This document shows, in pieces, positions 1 to 8,717 of a stretch of DNA of 35,378 nucleotides. The stretch comes from an uncultured Clostridia bacterium (GTDB taxonomy: Bacteria; Bacillota; Clostridia; Lachnospirales; CAG-274). Position numbers and translations under genes: made by a program. The stretch's first letter is position 1. Every line of letters starts with the position of its first letter. The notes beneath the pieces are model-generated. The model had not been told where the DNA came from. It was given only the letters and a program-made list of their open reading frames with translations, and searched no databases. The stretch is taken from NCBI GenBank assembly GCA_947627425.1, contig CANQVZ010000021.1, positions 1-35,378 of the forward strand. Reading direction: 5' to 3'.

Positions 1-1212
1 CTCATAACCAAAAGCGGACTTTGCTACAAGAGGGATAATTCGGGATTTTACGATAAGTTTTTCAACAGACTTATGTTCCCCATTATAGATATATATGGCA
101 ATATAATAGGCTTCGGAGGCAGGATATTGGGCGACGGTCAGCCCAAATACCTCAATTCCCCCGAAACGGAGATTTTCAATAAAAGCCGAAACCTCTATAA
201 TCTCAACAACGCCAAAAATGCCAAGCTTAGAGAATTTATACTTGTAGAGGGCTATATGGATGCCATTGCCATATATCAGGCGGGCTTTAAGAATGTGGTG
301 GCGTCGCTCGGTACGGCTTTCAACGAAAATCACGCCAGAGTGCTTAAGGCTCATGCCGACAGCGTTATTCTCCTTTTCGACAGCGACGAGGCGGGAGTAA
401 AGGCTGTTTTGAGAGCCATACCCGTTATGGAAAAGGCAGGACTTAAAATAAAGGTCCTACAGGTGCATGACGCTAAGGACCCCGACGAATTTATAAAGAA
501 ATTCGGCGCATCGGAGTTCGGAAACTTACTTGAAAGCGCCGAAAATCACATAATATTCCAAGCTAAACAGATACAGAAAAAATACGACCTCAAAATACTG
601 GATGAAAGGATATCGTTCTCAAAGGATATAGCAAAGCTTCTTTCGGGCGTTGAGAGCACTATAGAAACAAACGCATATCTCAAAGAGGTGGCAAGGATAT
701 CCGATATAGATATATCCGCCATACAGAGTGAGATCTCAGCCATAAACAAGGGCGTTCCCGTCATGAGGATGCCGGGCGTAAGGCGCACTGCGGGCAGAAG
801 CGGCGTTGACGACGCCAGAAAAACGCTCATAAGCATACTTGTTTCGGGCAGAAAATATTACAATTTACTTTTGCCGCATATAAAAGCGGAGGAATTTGTC
901 GAAGAATTTTATATCAAGACGGTTGGTCATATTTACCGCCTTTACTCTCAGGACAAGCCGGTTAGCAGAGAAAGCGTGATAGGCTATTTTGAAACTGTGG
1001 AGGAACAGAGCAGGATAACGGAGCTGTTCGTAAGGCAGATATCATATTCCGATGACGAAATGGAAAAGGCTTTGAATGACCTTGTTAAAAAGGTCAAGGA
1101 GGCATATTATGACAAGCTTATAAATGATGATTACAGCAATCCGAGGCTTCCGGAGCTTCTGGAAATGAAAAGAAATGTCAGCAAACTGTATATATCATTA
1201 TCTGACGGTTAA
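1..1212 (+). CDS. dnaG: DNA primase, C-terminal part (5' end outside window)
   Basis: DNA primase makes the RNA primers for chromosome replication and works with the replicative helicase. The frame is open from base 1, so the visible 403 residues lack the start codon, the zinc-binding domain and the first part of the RNA polymerase domain. The TOPRIM motifs are clear: EGYMD near position 250, FDSDEAG near 380 and KDPDEF near 478 carry the acidic metal-binding residues. The last third is the variable helicase-interacting domain. rpoD starts 33 bp downstream, so the two are probably one transcription unit, as in many Firmicutes. An in-frame ATG at 73 is internal and not the start. Identification is firm. 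Confidence 0.97.
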   Translation, partial: LITKSGLCYKRDNSGFYDKFFNRLMFPIIDIYGNIIGFGGRILGDGQPKYLNSPETEIFNKSRNLYNLNNAKNAKLREFILVEGYMDAIAIYQAGFKNVVASLGTAFNENHARVLKAHADSVILLFDSDEAGVKAVLRAIPVMEKAGLKIKVLQVHDAKDPDEFIKKFGASEFGNLLESAENHIIFQAKQIQKKYDLKILDERISFSKDIAKLLSGVESTIETNAYLKEVARISDIDISAIQSEISAINKGVPVMRMPGVRRTAGRSGVDDARKTLISILVSGRKYYNLLLPHIKAEEFVEEFYIKTVGHIYRLYSQDKPVSRESVIGYFETVEEQSRITELFVRQISYSDDEMEKALNDLVKKVKEAYYDKLINDDYSNPRLPELLEMKRNVSKLYISLSDG

Positions 1213-1245
1213 AATAGTTACAAGTGAGAAAGGATGGAAATATAA

Positions 1246-2364
1246 ATGAAACCAATTGATAAGACTAATTCTGAGGCTAATTTTGATGAAATTCTTGCGG
1301 GTAAGTTAAAGGAGCTTATAGCTATTGCCAAGAAAAATAAAAACACAATAAATGCCAACACGATGATGGACAGTCTTACATCTGCGGGACTTGAGCCCGA
1401 GCAGTTCGACAAGGTATATGACTATCTGGACTCACAGGGCATAGATATAGTGGGCGTGGAGCTTGAGGTCGACGATACGGATGACGAAATTGAACTTGAA
1501 AATGAAAGAGAGCTTGACCTTTCGGTGTCCGACAACATCAATATAGACGACCATGTAAGAATGTATCTCAAGGAAATAGGCAGAGTGCCCCTTCTTTCGG
1601 CAGAAGAGGAGATAGAGCTTGCCGAGAGAATAGAGCAGGGCGATGAGGAGGCAAAAAAACGCCTTTGCGAAGCCAATCTAAGGCTTGTTGTAAGCATAGC
1701 AAAGAAGTATGTCGGCAGAGGTATGTTATTCCTCGACCTCATACAGGAGGGCAATCTGGGTCTTACAAAGGCGGTTGAAAAGTTTGATCACCGAAAGGGC
1801 TTCAAGTTCAGCACATATGCTACATGGTGGATAAGACAGGCTATCACAAGAGCTATTGCCGACCAAGCCAGAACTATCAGAATACCCGTGCACATGGTTG
1901 AAAATATAAACAAGATCATAAGAGTGTCAAGGCAGATGCTCCAGGAAAACGGCAAAGAACCTACCGACCAGGAGCTTGCCGAAAGAATGCAGATGTCCAT
2001 AGACAAGGTAAGGGAGATAAGAAAGATAGCTCAAGAGCCTGTTTCTCTTGAAACGCCCATAGGCGAGGAGGAGGACAGCCACCTCGGCGATTTCATACCC
2101 GACGAGGACATACAGGCGCCCGCGGATGCGGCGGCATTCTCTCTTTTAAAGACACAGCTCGATCAGGTGCTCAACACTCTCACCGAGAGGGAAAGAGAAG
2201 TTTTAAAGCTCCGCTTCGGTCTTAACGACGGCAAGGCAAGGACGCTTGAAGAGGTAGGCGCCAAGTTTAATGTTACCAGAGAGAGGATCCGTCAGATAGA
2301 GGCAAAGGCTCTCAGAAAGCTCAGGCATCCCAGCAGGAGCAAGAAGCTTAAGGATTATTTATAA
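1246..2364 (+). CDS. rpoD: RNA polymerase primary sigma factor (RpoD/SigA)
   Basis: This is the housekeeping sigma factor that recognises -35/-10 promoters. The 372 residues are normal for the short Firmicute form. Region 1.1 is acidic (about residues 10-85). Region 1.2 follows with [12 protein letters not shown], and region 2 has the near-invariant [18 protein letters not shown] that melts the -10 element. Region 3 comes next, then region 4 with the helix-turn-helix [20 protein letters not shown] that contacts the -35 element. The start is an ATG behind AAAGGATGG. It lies 33 bp after dnaG and is followed by a strong hairpin terminator. Promoters elsewhere in this window (TTGACA, 17 bp, TATAAT-like) fit its expected specificity. 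Confidence 0.98.
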   Translation: MKPIDKTNSEANFDEILAGKLKELIAIAKKNKNTINANTMMDSLTSAGLEPEQFDKVYDYLDSQGIDIVGVELEVDDTDDEIELENERELDLSVSDNINIDDHVRMYLKEIGRVPLLSAEEEIELAERIEQGDEEAKKRLCEANLRLVVSIAKKYVGRGMLFLDLIQEGNLGLTKAVEKFDHRKGFKFSTYATWWIRQAITRAIADQARTIRIPVHMVENINKIIRVSRQMLQENGKEPTDQELAERMQMSIDKVREIRKIAQEPVSLETPIGEEEDSHLGDFIPDEDIQAPADAAAFSLLKTQLDQVLNTLTEREREVLKLRFGLNDGKARTLEEVGAKFNVTRERIRQIEAKALRKLRHPSRSKKLKDYL

Positions 2365-2383
2365 TATAAAATGCAGTTTTTAA

Positions 2384-2408
2384 GGGCGAGCTTTGCTCGC
2401 CCGTTTTA
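2384..2408 (+). terminator. Intrinsic terminator after rpoD
   Basis: An 8-bp GC-rich stem, GGGCGAGC (2384-2391) and GCTCGCCC (2395-2402), has a TTT loop and is followed by GTTTTA. It lies 19 bp after the rpoD stop and would separate the dnaG-rpoD unit from trmK. Confidence 0.85.
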
Positions 2409-2444
2409 GCAGGTTTTGTTTTTGACTTAGCATATGGTGAGTTT

Positions 2445-3128
2445 ATGTTATCCTTCAGATTAAAGCGTATAGCCGACAGTATAAAAAAATGCGAGTATCT
2501 TGCCGACATAGGCACAGACCATGCCTACATACCTATTTATGCCGTTCAAAACGGAATTGCAAAAAAAGCTGTTGCCGCAGACATAAGCGAAGGCTCCTGC
2601 AATAAGGCAAGACTCAATGTAAATGAACATGGTCTTACGGAGCAAATTGAGGTAAGGCAGGGCGACGGACTTGATGCCATAAATGAATATGAATGCCCCG
2701 ACGCTATTGTCATTGCGGGCATGGGCGGACTTCTTATGATAAGCATACTCAAAAAGGGTATAGATACGGCTTTGAAAGCCTCACAGCTTGTTTTGCAGCC
2801 CCAGCGGGATATTGAGGAGGTAAGGCGCTTTATACATTCCATAGGCTTTAAAATAGCAGATGAAAGCATTTTTAAGGACAGCGGAAAGTTTTATACCCTT
2901 ATGGACTGCGAAAAGGGCAATGAAGCATATACCGAGCTTGAGTATATGTTCGGCAGAATACCGCTTAATAACGGCTCTCCCGTGCTTAAGGAATATATAA
3001 ATGCAAAATATAATAAATTAATGAATGTACTTGAAAATATCAGTTCAAACGGCAAAGAGGACGACGAAGCGTATAAAAGGCTTTATGCCGAGGCAAAAAT
3101 GTGTGAGGAGGCTATGAAATGTCTGTGA
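2445..3128 (+). CDS. trmK: tRNA (adenine(22)-N(1))-methyltransferase TrmK
   Basis: TrmK is an S-adenosylmethionine-dependent enzyme that methylates A22 of bacterial tRNAs. The 227 residues start LSFRLKRIADSI and carry the family signature ADIGTDHAYIPIY (about residues 20-32), which is the SAM-binding motif, then a second motif IVIAGMGGLLM near residue 90. The C-terminal third is helical and charged, as in the family. The ATG at 2445 has only a weak GGTGAG ribosome site but matches the usual start of the family. The stop overlaps the next gene by 10 bp, so translation is probably coupled. The trmK-nif3 pair next to rpoD is a conserved Firmicute arrangement. Confidence 0.93.
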   Translation: MLSFRLKRIADSIKKCEYLADIGTDHAYIPIYAVQNGIAKKAVAADISEGSCNKARLNVNEHGLTEQIEVRQGDGLDAINEYECPDAIVIAGMGGLLMISILKKGIDTALKASQLVLQPQRDIEEVRRFIHSIGFKIADESIFKDSGKFYTLMDCEKGNEAYTELEYMFGRIPLNNGSPVLKEYINAKYNKLMNVLENISSNGKEDDEAYKRLYAEAKMCEEAMKCL

Positions 3129-3910
3129 CGGCAAATGAAATAATTAAAAAATTGGAGCAAACAGCGCCAAAGGAATTATGCTGCGAATGGGACAATGTGG
3201 GTATAATGTCGGGTGATGCCGGCAAGAGCGTAGATACCGTTCTCATTGCCCTTGACTGCACCGAAAATGTAATAGATGAAGCCATAGCAAAGGGCGCGGA
3301 TATGATAATAACACATCATCCCTTTATTTTTAAGCCCATTAAAAACCTGGATTATTCAAGACCGCTTTCCCGCAGGATAGCCAAGGTAATAAAAAATGAT
3401 ATTCTCGTGTATTCCGCTCATACCAATCTGGACATAGCGGACTACGGCACAAATTATACTCTTGCCAAGCTTTTGGAGCTTAAGGACACAAAGGGTCTTG
3501 TGCCCATGGGCGAAGGCGCTTACATGGGCAGGATAGGCGAGCTTAAGGAAAAAATGACTTTTTCCGAGCTTATAGCTTTTGTCAAAGATAAGCTTTGTGC
3601 AGAGCATATCACAGTCAACGGCGATATGGCGCGAGGTATAAAAAAAGTCGCTCTTTGCACGGGTGCGGGAGCGGACTATGATTTCCTGCTTTGCGCCAAA
3701 AATATGGGCGCCGACGCATATATAACGGGCGATGTGGGCTATCATGACGCACAGAATGCCGAGGAGCTGGATATATGTCTTATAGATGCAACTCATTATC
3801 TCACGGAGGTAATAGTTGTTCAGACGCTCTTTGAGCTGCTTTCCTCGGCTTTTGAGGAAGTAAGGTTCATAAAATCGGATATAAAGGGACAAACTCTAAA
3901 TATTGTCTGA
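3119..3910 (+). CDS. Nif3-like dinuclear metal-centre protein (YqfO family)
   Basis: This 263-residue protein belongs to the Nif3/YqfO family, which forms toroidal hexamers with a two-metal site. The biochemical role is unsettled; GTP cyclohydrolase I type 2 is a common but doubtful label. Metal ligands are visible in ITHHPFIFK (about residues 63-71), SAHTNLD (about 100) and, near the C-terminus, DVGYHDAQ and IDATHYLTE. It is the short form without the inserted middle domain found in B. subtilis YqfO. The ATG overlaps the trmK stop by 10 bp in another frame, so the two genes are co-transcribed. Family assignment is firm; function is not. Confidence 0.92.
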   Translation: MSVTANEIIKKLEQTAPKELCCEWDNVGIMSGDAGKSVDTVLIALDCTENVIDEAIAKGADMIITHHPFIFKPIKNLDYSRPLSRRIAKVIKNDILVYSAHTNLDIADYGTNYTLAKLLELKDTKGLVPMGEGAYMGRIGELKEKMTFSELIAFVKDKLCAEHITVNGDMARGIKKVALCTGAGADYDFLLCAKNMGADAYITGDVGYHDAQNAEELDICLIDATHYLTEVIVVQTLFELLSSAFEEVRFIKSDIKGQTLNIV

Positions 3911-3924
3911 CAGGGAGGTATTAT

Positions 3925-5577
3925 ATGAAACGCTACAAGGTAACAATAGTTAATACAAAAACCGATACGGAGGTAGGCGAGGGCACATCGCTTTCCGAAC
4001 TGAGTAAGATATATAAAAGCAGCTTTCCGCATGATATTCTTTCTGCCAGAGTGGACAACATAGAAAGAGATCTTGCTTATAGGATAGATGACGACTGCAC
4101 GGTGGAATTTTTGGACATCACTTCAAGCCTCGGCTTTAGGGTGTATCAGCGCAGCGCCGTATTTATAATGCTTGCTGCGGTAAGAAAGATTTTGGGTGCG
4201 GGTGCCGTTGTGTGGGTAGAGCACACCATCAACGACAATATTTTCTGCACGGTAAAGGGCGCGGAAATAACCGACAGCCTGCTTTCTAAAATCCGTACGG
4301 AAATGCTGGATATAGTAAACAGCAATTTTGAGATACAGAAGGTGCAGGTGTCCTTTGCCGAGGCGGAGGAGCTTTTCAAGGCAAATAATCTCATGCATTG
4401 TTATAATGAGCTTAAATATATAAGAGCCAACAACATAACGCTCTATAAGCTCAACGATTATTATGATTATCTCTATGGTACAATGGTGCCTTCCACAAAA
4501 TATATAGGCATATTCAATCTTGTAAAGCACAGCGACGGCTTTGTGCTCCAGTTTGAGTCGCCCCATAAGCCCGGCACTCTCAACCCCCACAGAGATTATA
4601 AAAAGCTCACAGCCATATTCAAGGAATATAACGAGTGGTCTGAAATACTCAATGTATCGGCGCTTGGCAGCCTTAACGATGCCATAAGCAGCGGCAGGAT
4701 AAAGGAGCTTATGCTCATTGCCGAAGCCCTACAGGAAAAGAAAATTGCCAACATTGCGGACGAGATACAAAAAAGCGGCAAAAAGCTTGTCTTTATCGCA
4801 GGTCCTTCCTCTTCGGGCAAGACTACATTTTCAAAGAGGCTCTGTATTCAGCTTAAGGTAATAGGCATAAAGCCTCATGTCATATCCCTTGATGATTATT
4901 ATAAGCCCAGGGAGGAAATACCCTTTGAGGAGGACGGCACAAGGAATTTTGAAAATATAAATACCCTTGAAATAGATAGACTCAATGACGACCTTATAAG
5001 GCTTAAGGCGGGCGAGGAAGTCGAAACGCCCATATATGATTTTCTCACGGGCGAGCCTAAGTCAACAGGCAGGAAAATACAGCTTGAATCGGACGATGTG
5101 CTTGTCATAGAGGGCATACACGGTCTTAACGATGCTCTTACGCCCAGAATATCGGCGGAGGATAAATTCAAGATATATATAAGCGCTCTTACACAGCTCA
5201 ATATTGATGAGCACAACAGAATATCCACGACCGATTCAAGGCTTATAAGGCGCATTGTGCGTGATAATGCCTTCAGAGGCTTCCCCGCGTCAAACACCAT
5301 AAGTATGTGGCATAAGGTGCTCAAGGGCGAGGAGGAAAATATATTCCCCTTCCAGGAAAATGCGGATGTCACCTTCAACTCGGCTCTTATATATGAGCTT
5401 GGCGTGCTTAAGGTTTTTGCCGAGCCTCTGCTTTTCAATATGGATAAATCCGAGAGCGGTTACACCGAGGCAAAGAGGCTTCTCAATCTCCTGAACGGTT
5501 TTCTTGCGGTAAATCCTCAGGATATACCCGACAATTCGCTTATAAGGGAGTTCATAGGCGGCAGCTGTTTTCAATAA
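3925..5577 (+). CDS. TGS/SAD-like domain nucleoside (uridine-type) kinase
   Basis: This 550-residue protein joins an N-terminal TGS-like domain (about 1-70) and a threonyl-tRNA-synthetase-like second domain (about 75-270, with HTIND) to a C-terminal P-loop kinase of the phosphoribulokinase/uridine kinase family. The Walker A motif GPSSSGKTTF lies near residues 293-302. It is followed by SLDDYYKPREEIP, typical of uridine kinases, and VIEGIHGLND. It probably phosphorylates a nucleoside. The fused N-terminal part is standard for this Clostridia/Thermotoga family and may be regulatory or RNA-binding, which is inference. The ATG sits behind AGGGAGG, 14 bp after the Nif3 gene, so it is probably in the same transcript. 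Confidence 0.88.
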   Translation: MKRYKVTIVNTKTDTEVGEGTSLSELSKIYKSSFPHDILSARVDNIERDLAYRIDDDCTVEFLDITSSLGFRVYQRSAVFIMLAAVRKILGAGAVVWVEHTINDNIFCTVKGAEITDSLLSKIRTEMLDIVNSNFEIQKVQVSFAEAEELFKANNLMHCYNELKYIRANNITLYKLNDYYDYLYGTMVPSTKYIGIFNLVKHSDGFVLQFESPHKPGTLNPHRDYKKLTAIFKEYNEWSEILNVSALGSLNDAISSGRIKELMLIAEALQEKKIANIADEIQKSGKKLVFIAGPSSSGKTTFSKRLCIQLKVIGIKPHVISLDDYYKPREEIPFEEDGTRNFENINTLEIDRLNDDLIRLKAGEEVETPIYDFLTGEPKSTGRKIQLESDDVLVIEGIHGLNDALTPRISAEDKFKIYISALTQLNIDEHNRISTTDSRLIRRIVRDNAFRGFPASNTISMWHKVLKGEEENIFPFQENADVTFNSALIYELGVLKVFAEPLLFNMDKSESGYTEAKRLLNLLNGFLAVNPQDIPDNSLIREFIGGSCFQ

Positions 5578-5602
5578 TTACAAGTAACACGGAGATAATT
5601 GT

Positions 5603-6952
5603 ATGGAAAAGGAATTTGATACCATACCCATATCACGCCTTGTCATAAGGCTGGGTGTGCCTGCCATGCTTGCGCAGCTTTTTAATATATTATACAGCAT
5701 CGCAGACAGAATATTTGTGGGCAACATAGAGGGCGTAGGTGAGCTTGCTCTTGCGGGCATAGGCATATGCGCGCCTGCCGTCACAGCCATAACCGCGTTT
5801 TCGTTCATGGTGGGCATAGGAGGCTCCGCTCTCATGAGCATAAGCATGGGCAGGGGCGACAGAAGGACAGCCTCGCAGGCAATAAATAACGCCCTTGTCA
5901 TGCTCATTGCAATCGGCGTATTGCTGACAGCTTTGTTGCTTTTGTTCAAGCGGGATATACTCTATTTTCTGGGATGCAGCGACAATATGTATCCTTATGC
6001 CGTCTCATATTTCACAATATATGTTTCGGGCACCTGCGCATCTCTTATATCCATGGGTATGAATCAATTTATACTTGCACAGGGCTATGCAAGGGCAGGC
6101 ATGGTGTCGGTAGTCATGGGCGCGCTTTTAAATCTTGTGCTTGACCCTCTTTTTATATTCGTTTTTGATATGGGTATATCCGGAGCGGCTTTTGCGACTG
6201 TCATATCGCAGATCATGTCAATGCTTTTTGTGCTTTTGTTCCTTGCAAGAAAAAGCATTCCCGTACATATAGGCATAGGAGACTACAGCCTTAAGGTAAT
6301 AGGCAAGATACTTTCAATAGGCTCTATGTCTTTTCTCATAACAATACTTGACAATCTTATAATAATTCTTCTGAATATAAACCTCAGAAAATACGGCGGC
6401 ATAATGGGCGATAAATACATAGCCTGCGCCGCAGTTGTGCAAAGCTTTATGGTGATAGTTTTCTGTCCCGCCCAAGGCATAACCACAGGCTGTTCTACTC
6501 TTTACGGCTATCACTACGGCGCGGGAAATTTCAAAAAGGCAATGGAGGTATTCAAATATGTATTTCTGTTGTGTGCGGCATATATAGGCGTGCTTCTCAT
6601 ATGCTCACAGACGGTGCCCTATATATTTGTGAGGCTCTTTGTTTCCGACAGAGAAAGCATAGCCCTTGCCTCCGATTTCGTTTCAAAATACACTTTCGGT
6701 ATGCTCGGCGTTGCCGTGCAGTATGCCGTTGTGGACGGTCTTACCGCTATGGGCAGGGTAAAATATGCCTTTCCGCTTTCCGTATTCAGAAAGCTTCTCT
6801 ACACCCTCTGTATATTTGTACTACCTCTTGTTACAGACCTTGAAAACATATTCTATGCAGGCACTATTTCCGATGTGCTTGGCTCTCTTTTCACTCTTGT
6901 GGTGTTCTTTGCCTTTGTACGCCCCAAGCTAAAAGCGGAAATGACGCCGTGA
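5603..6952 (+). CDS. MATE family efflux transporter
   Basis: This is a 449-residue integral membrane protein of the multidrug and toxic compound extrusion family, a Na+ or H+ coupled exporter in the cytoplasmic membrane. The opening FDTIPISRLVIRLGVPAMLAQLFNILYSIADRIFVG is diagnostic (given here across the first 40 residues: the PISRL stretch, then VPAML, then DRIFVG). About 12 hydrophobic helices are arranged as two similar halves; the second opens near residue 235 with the ILSIGS motif. The length is normal. The substrate cannot be read from the sequence. It begins 25 bp after the kinase gene and ends at a terminator, so it may be the last gene of that unit. Confidence 0.93.
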   Translation: MEKEFDTIPISRLVIRLGVPAMLAQLFNILYSIADRIFVGNIEGVGELALAGIGICAPAVTAITAFSFMVGIGGSALMSISMGRGDRRTASQAINNALVMLIAIGVLLTALLLLFKRDILYFLGCSDNMYPYAVSYFTIYVSGTCASLISMGMNQFILAQGYARAGMVSVVMGALLNLVLDPLFIFVFDMGISGAAFATVISQIMSMLFVLLFLARKSIPVHIGIGDYSLKVIGKILSIGSMSFLITILDNLIIILLNINLRKYGGIMGDKYIACAAVVQSFMVIVFCPAQGITTGCSTLYGYHYGAGNFKKAMEVFKYVFLLCAAYIGVLLICSQTVPYIFVRLFVSDRESIALASDFVSKYTFGMLGVAVQYAVVDGLTAMGRVKYAFPLSVFRKLLYTLCIFVLPLVTDLENIFYAGTISDVLGSLFTLVVFFAFVRPKLKAEMTP

Positions 6953-6974
6953 CATTCAAATAATATCTCTTGTG

Positions 6975-7010
6975 AGGAAATGCTGAACAAGCATTTCCTA
7001 TTTTTATTTC
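6975..7010 (+). terminator. Intrinsic terminator after the MATE gene
   Basis: The 9-bp stem AGGAAATGC (6975-6983) and GCATTTCCT (6991-6999), with a 7-nt loop, is followed by a T-rich tail ATTTTTATTTC. It ends the upstream transcript before the polymerase promoter. Confidence 0.88.
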
Positions 7011-7033
7011 TATAAATTAGCAAATTTGTTCTA

Positions 7034-7062
7034 TTGACAATCGAATAAATTTTCGATACAAT
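7034..7062 (+). promoter_or_regulatory. Promoter of the polymerase-YolD operon with SOS-like palindrome
   Basis: A consensus -35 TTGACA (7034-7039) and a -10 TACAAT (7057-7062) are separated by exactly 17 bp. The spacer holds a palindrome, TCGAA-TAAATT-TTCGA (7041-7056). Its core CGAAT-AAAT-TTTCG resembles the Firmicute LexA box CGAAC-N4-GTTCG with one changed base in each half. LexA control is expected for this polymerase class but is inference here. Confidence 0.7.
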
Positions 7063-7083
7063 ATAATAAAGGAGATGAGCGCC

Positions 7084-8412
7084 ATGAAAAGGCAGTATGT
7101 ATGTATAGATCTTAAATCGTTTTATGCCTCGGTGGAGTGTGTGGAGAGAGGACTTGATCCCCTTGATACAAACTTGATAGTGGCAGATCCCGAACGCAGC
7201 GAGAAAACCATATGCCTTGCCGTGTCGCCCGCTATGAAAAAGCTTGGCGTAAAAAACAGATGCAGAGTGTTCCAGATACCGCCCGATATAGACTATATCA
7301 TGGCAGAACCGAGAATGAAGCTCTATATAGATTATTCCGTGAGGATATACTCCATATATTTAAGCTATATTGCCAAGGAGGACATACACATTTATTCCAT
7401 AGACGAGGTGTTTATGGATGTCACCGATTATATGGATATGTACCATATGGATGCAAGAGCACTTAGTCGTCGTATAATTGGCGATATATATAAAACCACG
7501 GGCATAACCGCCACCTGCGGCATAGGCACAAATCTCTATCTTGCCAAAATAGCGCTTGATATAACGGCAAAGCATTCTCCCGACAATATAGGAGAACTGG
7601 ATGAGGAAAGCTACAGACTGGAGCTGTGGGACCACAGACCGCTTACGGACTTCTGGCGTATAGGCAAGGGTACGGCAAAAAGACTGGAGCGAAACGGCAT
7701 ACTTACAATGGGACAGATAGCCTTGGCGGACGAGGAAATGCTCTATAAACTATTCGGCATAGACGCGGAGCTTATAATAGACCATGCATGGGGCATAGAG
7801 CCAACCACTATAGCCGATATAAAAAACTACAGACCTTCAAGCAGATCCATAACAAGCGGACAGGTGCTGCCGAGAGATTACAGCTATAAGGATTGTCGTC
7901 TTATAGTAAAGGAAATGACGGAAAATCTCTGTCTGGAGCTTTCAAAAAAGGGACTTAAGGCTACGGGCATATCGCTGTACTTGGGCTATACCAAATATGC
8001 AGCCAAAAAGGGCGACAATATTTCGTGCTCCCTTGGAAGTGCTTATGTTTCCGCAAAAAAGCTTGCCTCCGAAATGCTTAAGCTATACGACAGAATAGCG
8101 GACAGAAAAATACCGATACGCAGGCTCAATATAGCCTTTTCGGTAGTAAACGATGCTGACGGAGGACAGCTTGACCTGTTTTCGTCACTTGCCGAAAAAG
8201 AACGGGAAAAAGCAGTGCAGAATGCGGTGCTGGAGCTTAAGAACCGTTTTGGCAAAAATGCCGTCGTAAGAGGTATGAATCTGGAGGAGGCAGGCACTGC
8301 GATCGAAAGAAACGGACAGATAGGAGGGCATAAAAGCGGTGAAAAGACAAAAAATGGACAGGGCGGAAAGGGCAAAGCAGTTTATGTCATTCGCCGCGCT
8401 CAAGGGCTATGA
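7084..8412 (+). CDS. Y-family translesion DNA polymerase (UvrX/DinB/UmuC-like)
   Basis: This is an error-prone polymerase that copies across damaged DNA. At 442 residues it fits the UvrX/YqjW-type Y-family enzymes of Firmicutes. The palm metal ligands are visible: D9 in CIDLKSFYASVE, and D107-E108 in YSIDEVFMD. A helix-hairpin-helix-like thumb lies around FWRIGKGTAKRLERNGI, and a little-finger domain follows. An ATG also exists at 7075, but it lies inside the ribosome site AAAGGAG. The ATG at 7084 has proper spacing and is preferred. The gene overlaps the YolD-like gene by 74 bp, so the two are co-translated. The promoter suggests DNA-damage control. Confidence 0.93.
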   Translation: MKRQYVCIDLKSFYASVECVERGLDPLDTNLIVADPERSEKTICLAVSPAMKKLGVKNRCRVFQIPPDIDYIMAEPRMKLYIDYSVRIYSIYLSYIAKEDIHIYSIDEVFMDVTDYMDMYHMDARALSRRIIGDIYKTTGITATCGIGTNLYLAKIALDITAKHSPDNIGELDEESYRLELWDHRPLTDFWRIGKGTAKRLERNGILTMGQIALADEEMLYKLFGIDAELIIDHAWGIEPTTIADIKNYRPSSRSITSGQVLPRDYSYKDCRLIVKEMTENLCLELSKKGLKATGISLYLGYTKYAAKKGDNISCSLGSAYVSAKKLASEMLKLYDRIADRKIPIRRLNIAFSVVNDADGGQLDLFSSLAEKEREKAVQNAVLELKNRFGKNAVVRGMNLEEAGTAIERNGQIGGHKSGEKTKNGQGGKGKAVYVIRRAQGL

Positions 8413-8662
8413 CGAGGCTGTAAGAAGGATAGAGAGCGAATACTCTCCCAGGCGGGAGCTTTCCGAGGATATGAAGACGGAGCTTGACCGCACATTAAGC
8501 ACGCTTTCGGAGGGCGACATTGCAAGAGCGGTTTACTTTGACAGAGGAAAATATGTTTCCGCAGAGGGAGAAGTGCTCAAAATTGACAGACAGGGCAGAA
8601 AAATATATATAGACGATAAAATACTGCGTATAGACGATATATTTTCATTGTTCAGGTTGTAA
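8339..8662 (+). CDS. YolD-like protein, partner of the Y-family polymerase
   Basis: This 107-residue protein has the YolD-like domain. The signature is RAKQFMSFAALKGYDEAVR near residues 10-28, where the family normally reads R-G-x-x-W-x-x-F-x-x-L-x-G, followed by a small beta-rich C-terminus. YolD genes in Firmicutes are typically in operons with UvrX-type polymerases, exactly as here, and may regulate or cofactor the polymerase; no enzymatic function is established. The start is GTG at 8339 behind AGGAGG (8322-8327). An ATG at 8354 is an alternative. It overlaps the polymerase 3' end by 74 bp in another frame. Confidence 0.87.
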   Translation: MKRQKMDRAERAKQFMSFAALKGYDEAVRRIESEYSPRRELSEDMKTELDRTLSTLSEGDIARAVYFDRGKYVSAEGEVLKIDRQGRKIYIDDKILRIDDIFSLFRL

Positions 8663-8685
8663 ATTTCTTTAAATGATGTTACAAT
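8657..8685 (+). promoter_or_regulatory. Promoter upstream of tldD
   Basis: TTGTAA (8657-8662), a 17-bp spacer and TACAAT (8680-8685) lie just before tldD. The -35 hexamer overlaps the stop codon of the YolD-like gene, so tldD probably has its own promoter in addition to read-through. Confidence 0.6.
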
Positions 8686-8717
8686 ATATAAATACGGTAT
8701 TGAAAGGAGAGCTTGCC

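Noticed and set aside
3356..3892. 178-residue minus-strand ORF
   Set aside because: It lies wholly antisense to the Nif3-family gene, has no ribosome site and has low-complexity His/Tyr/Cys content typical of a shadow of ATA-rich coding DNA.
4123..4590. 155-residue minus-strand ORF
   Set aside because: It is antisense to the nucleoside kinase gene, whose domains are continuous here. It has no ribosome site and no recognisable motif.
8673..8717. Longer tldD start
   Set aside because: The upstream ATG lies between the -35 and -10 elements and would not be in the main transcript; the ATG at 8718 has AAAGGAG.
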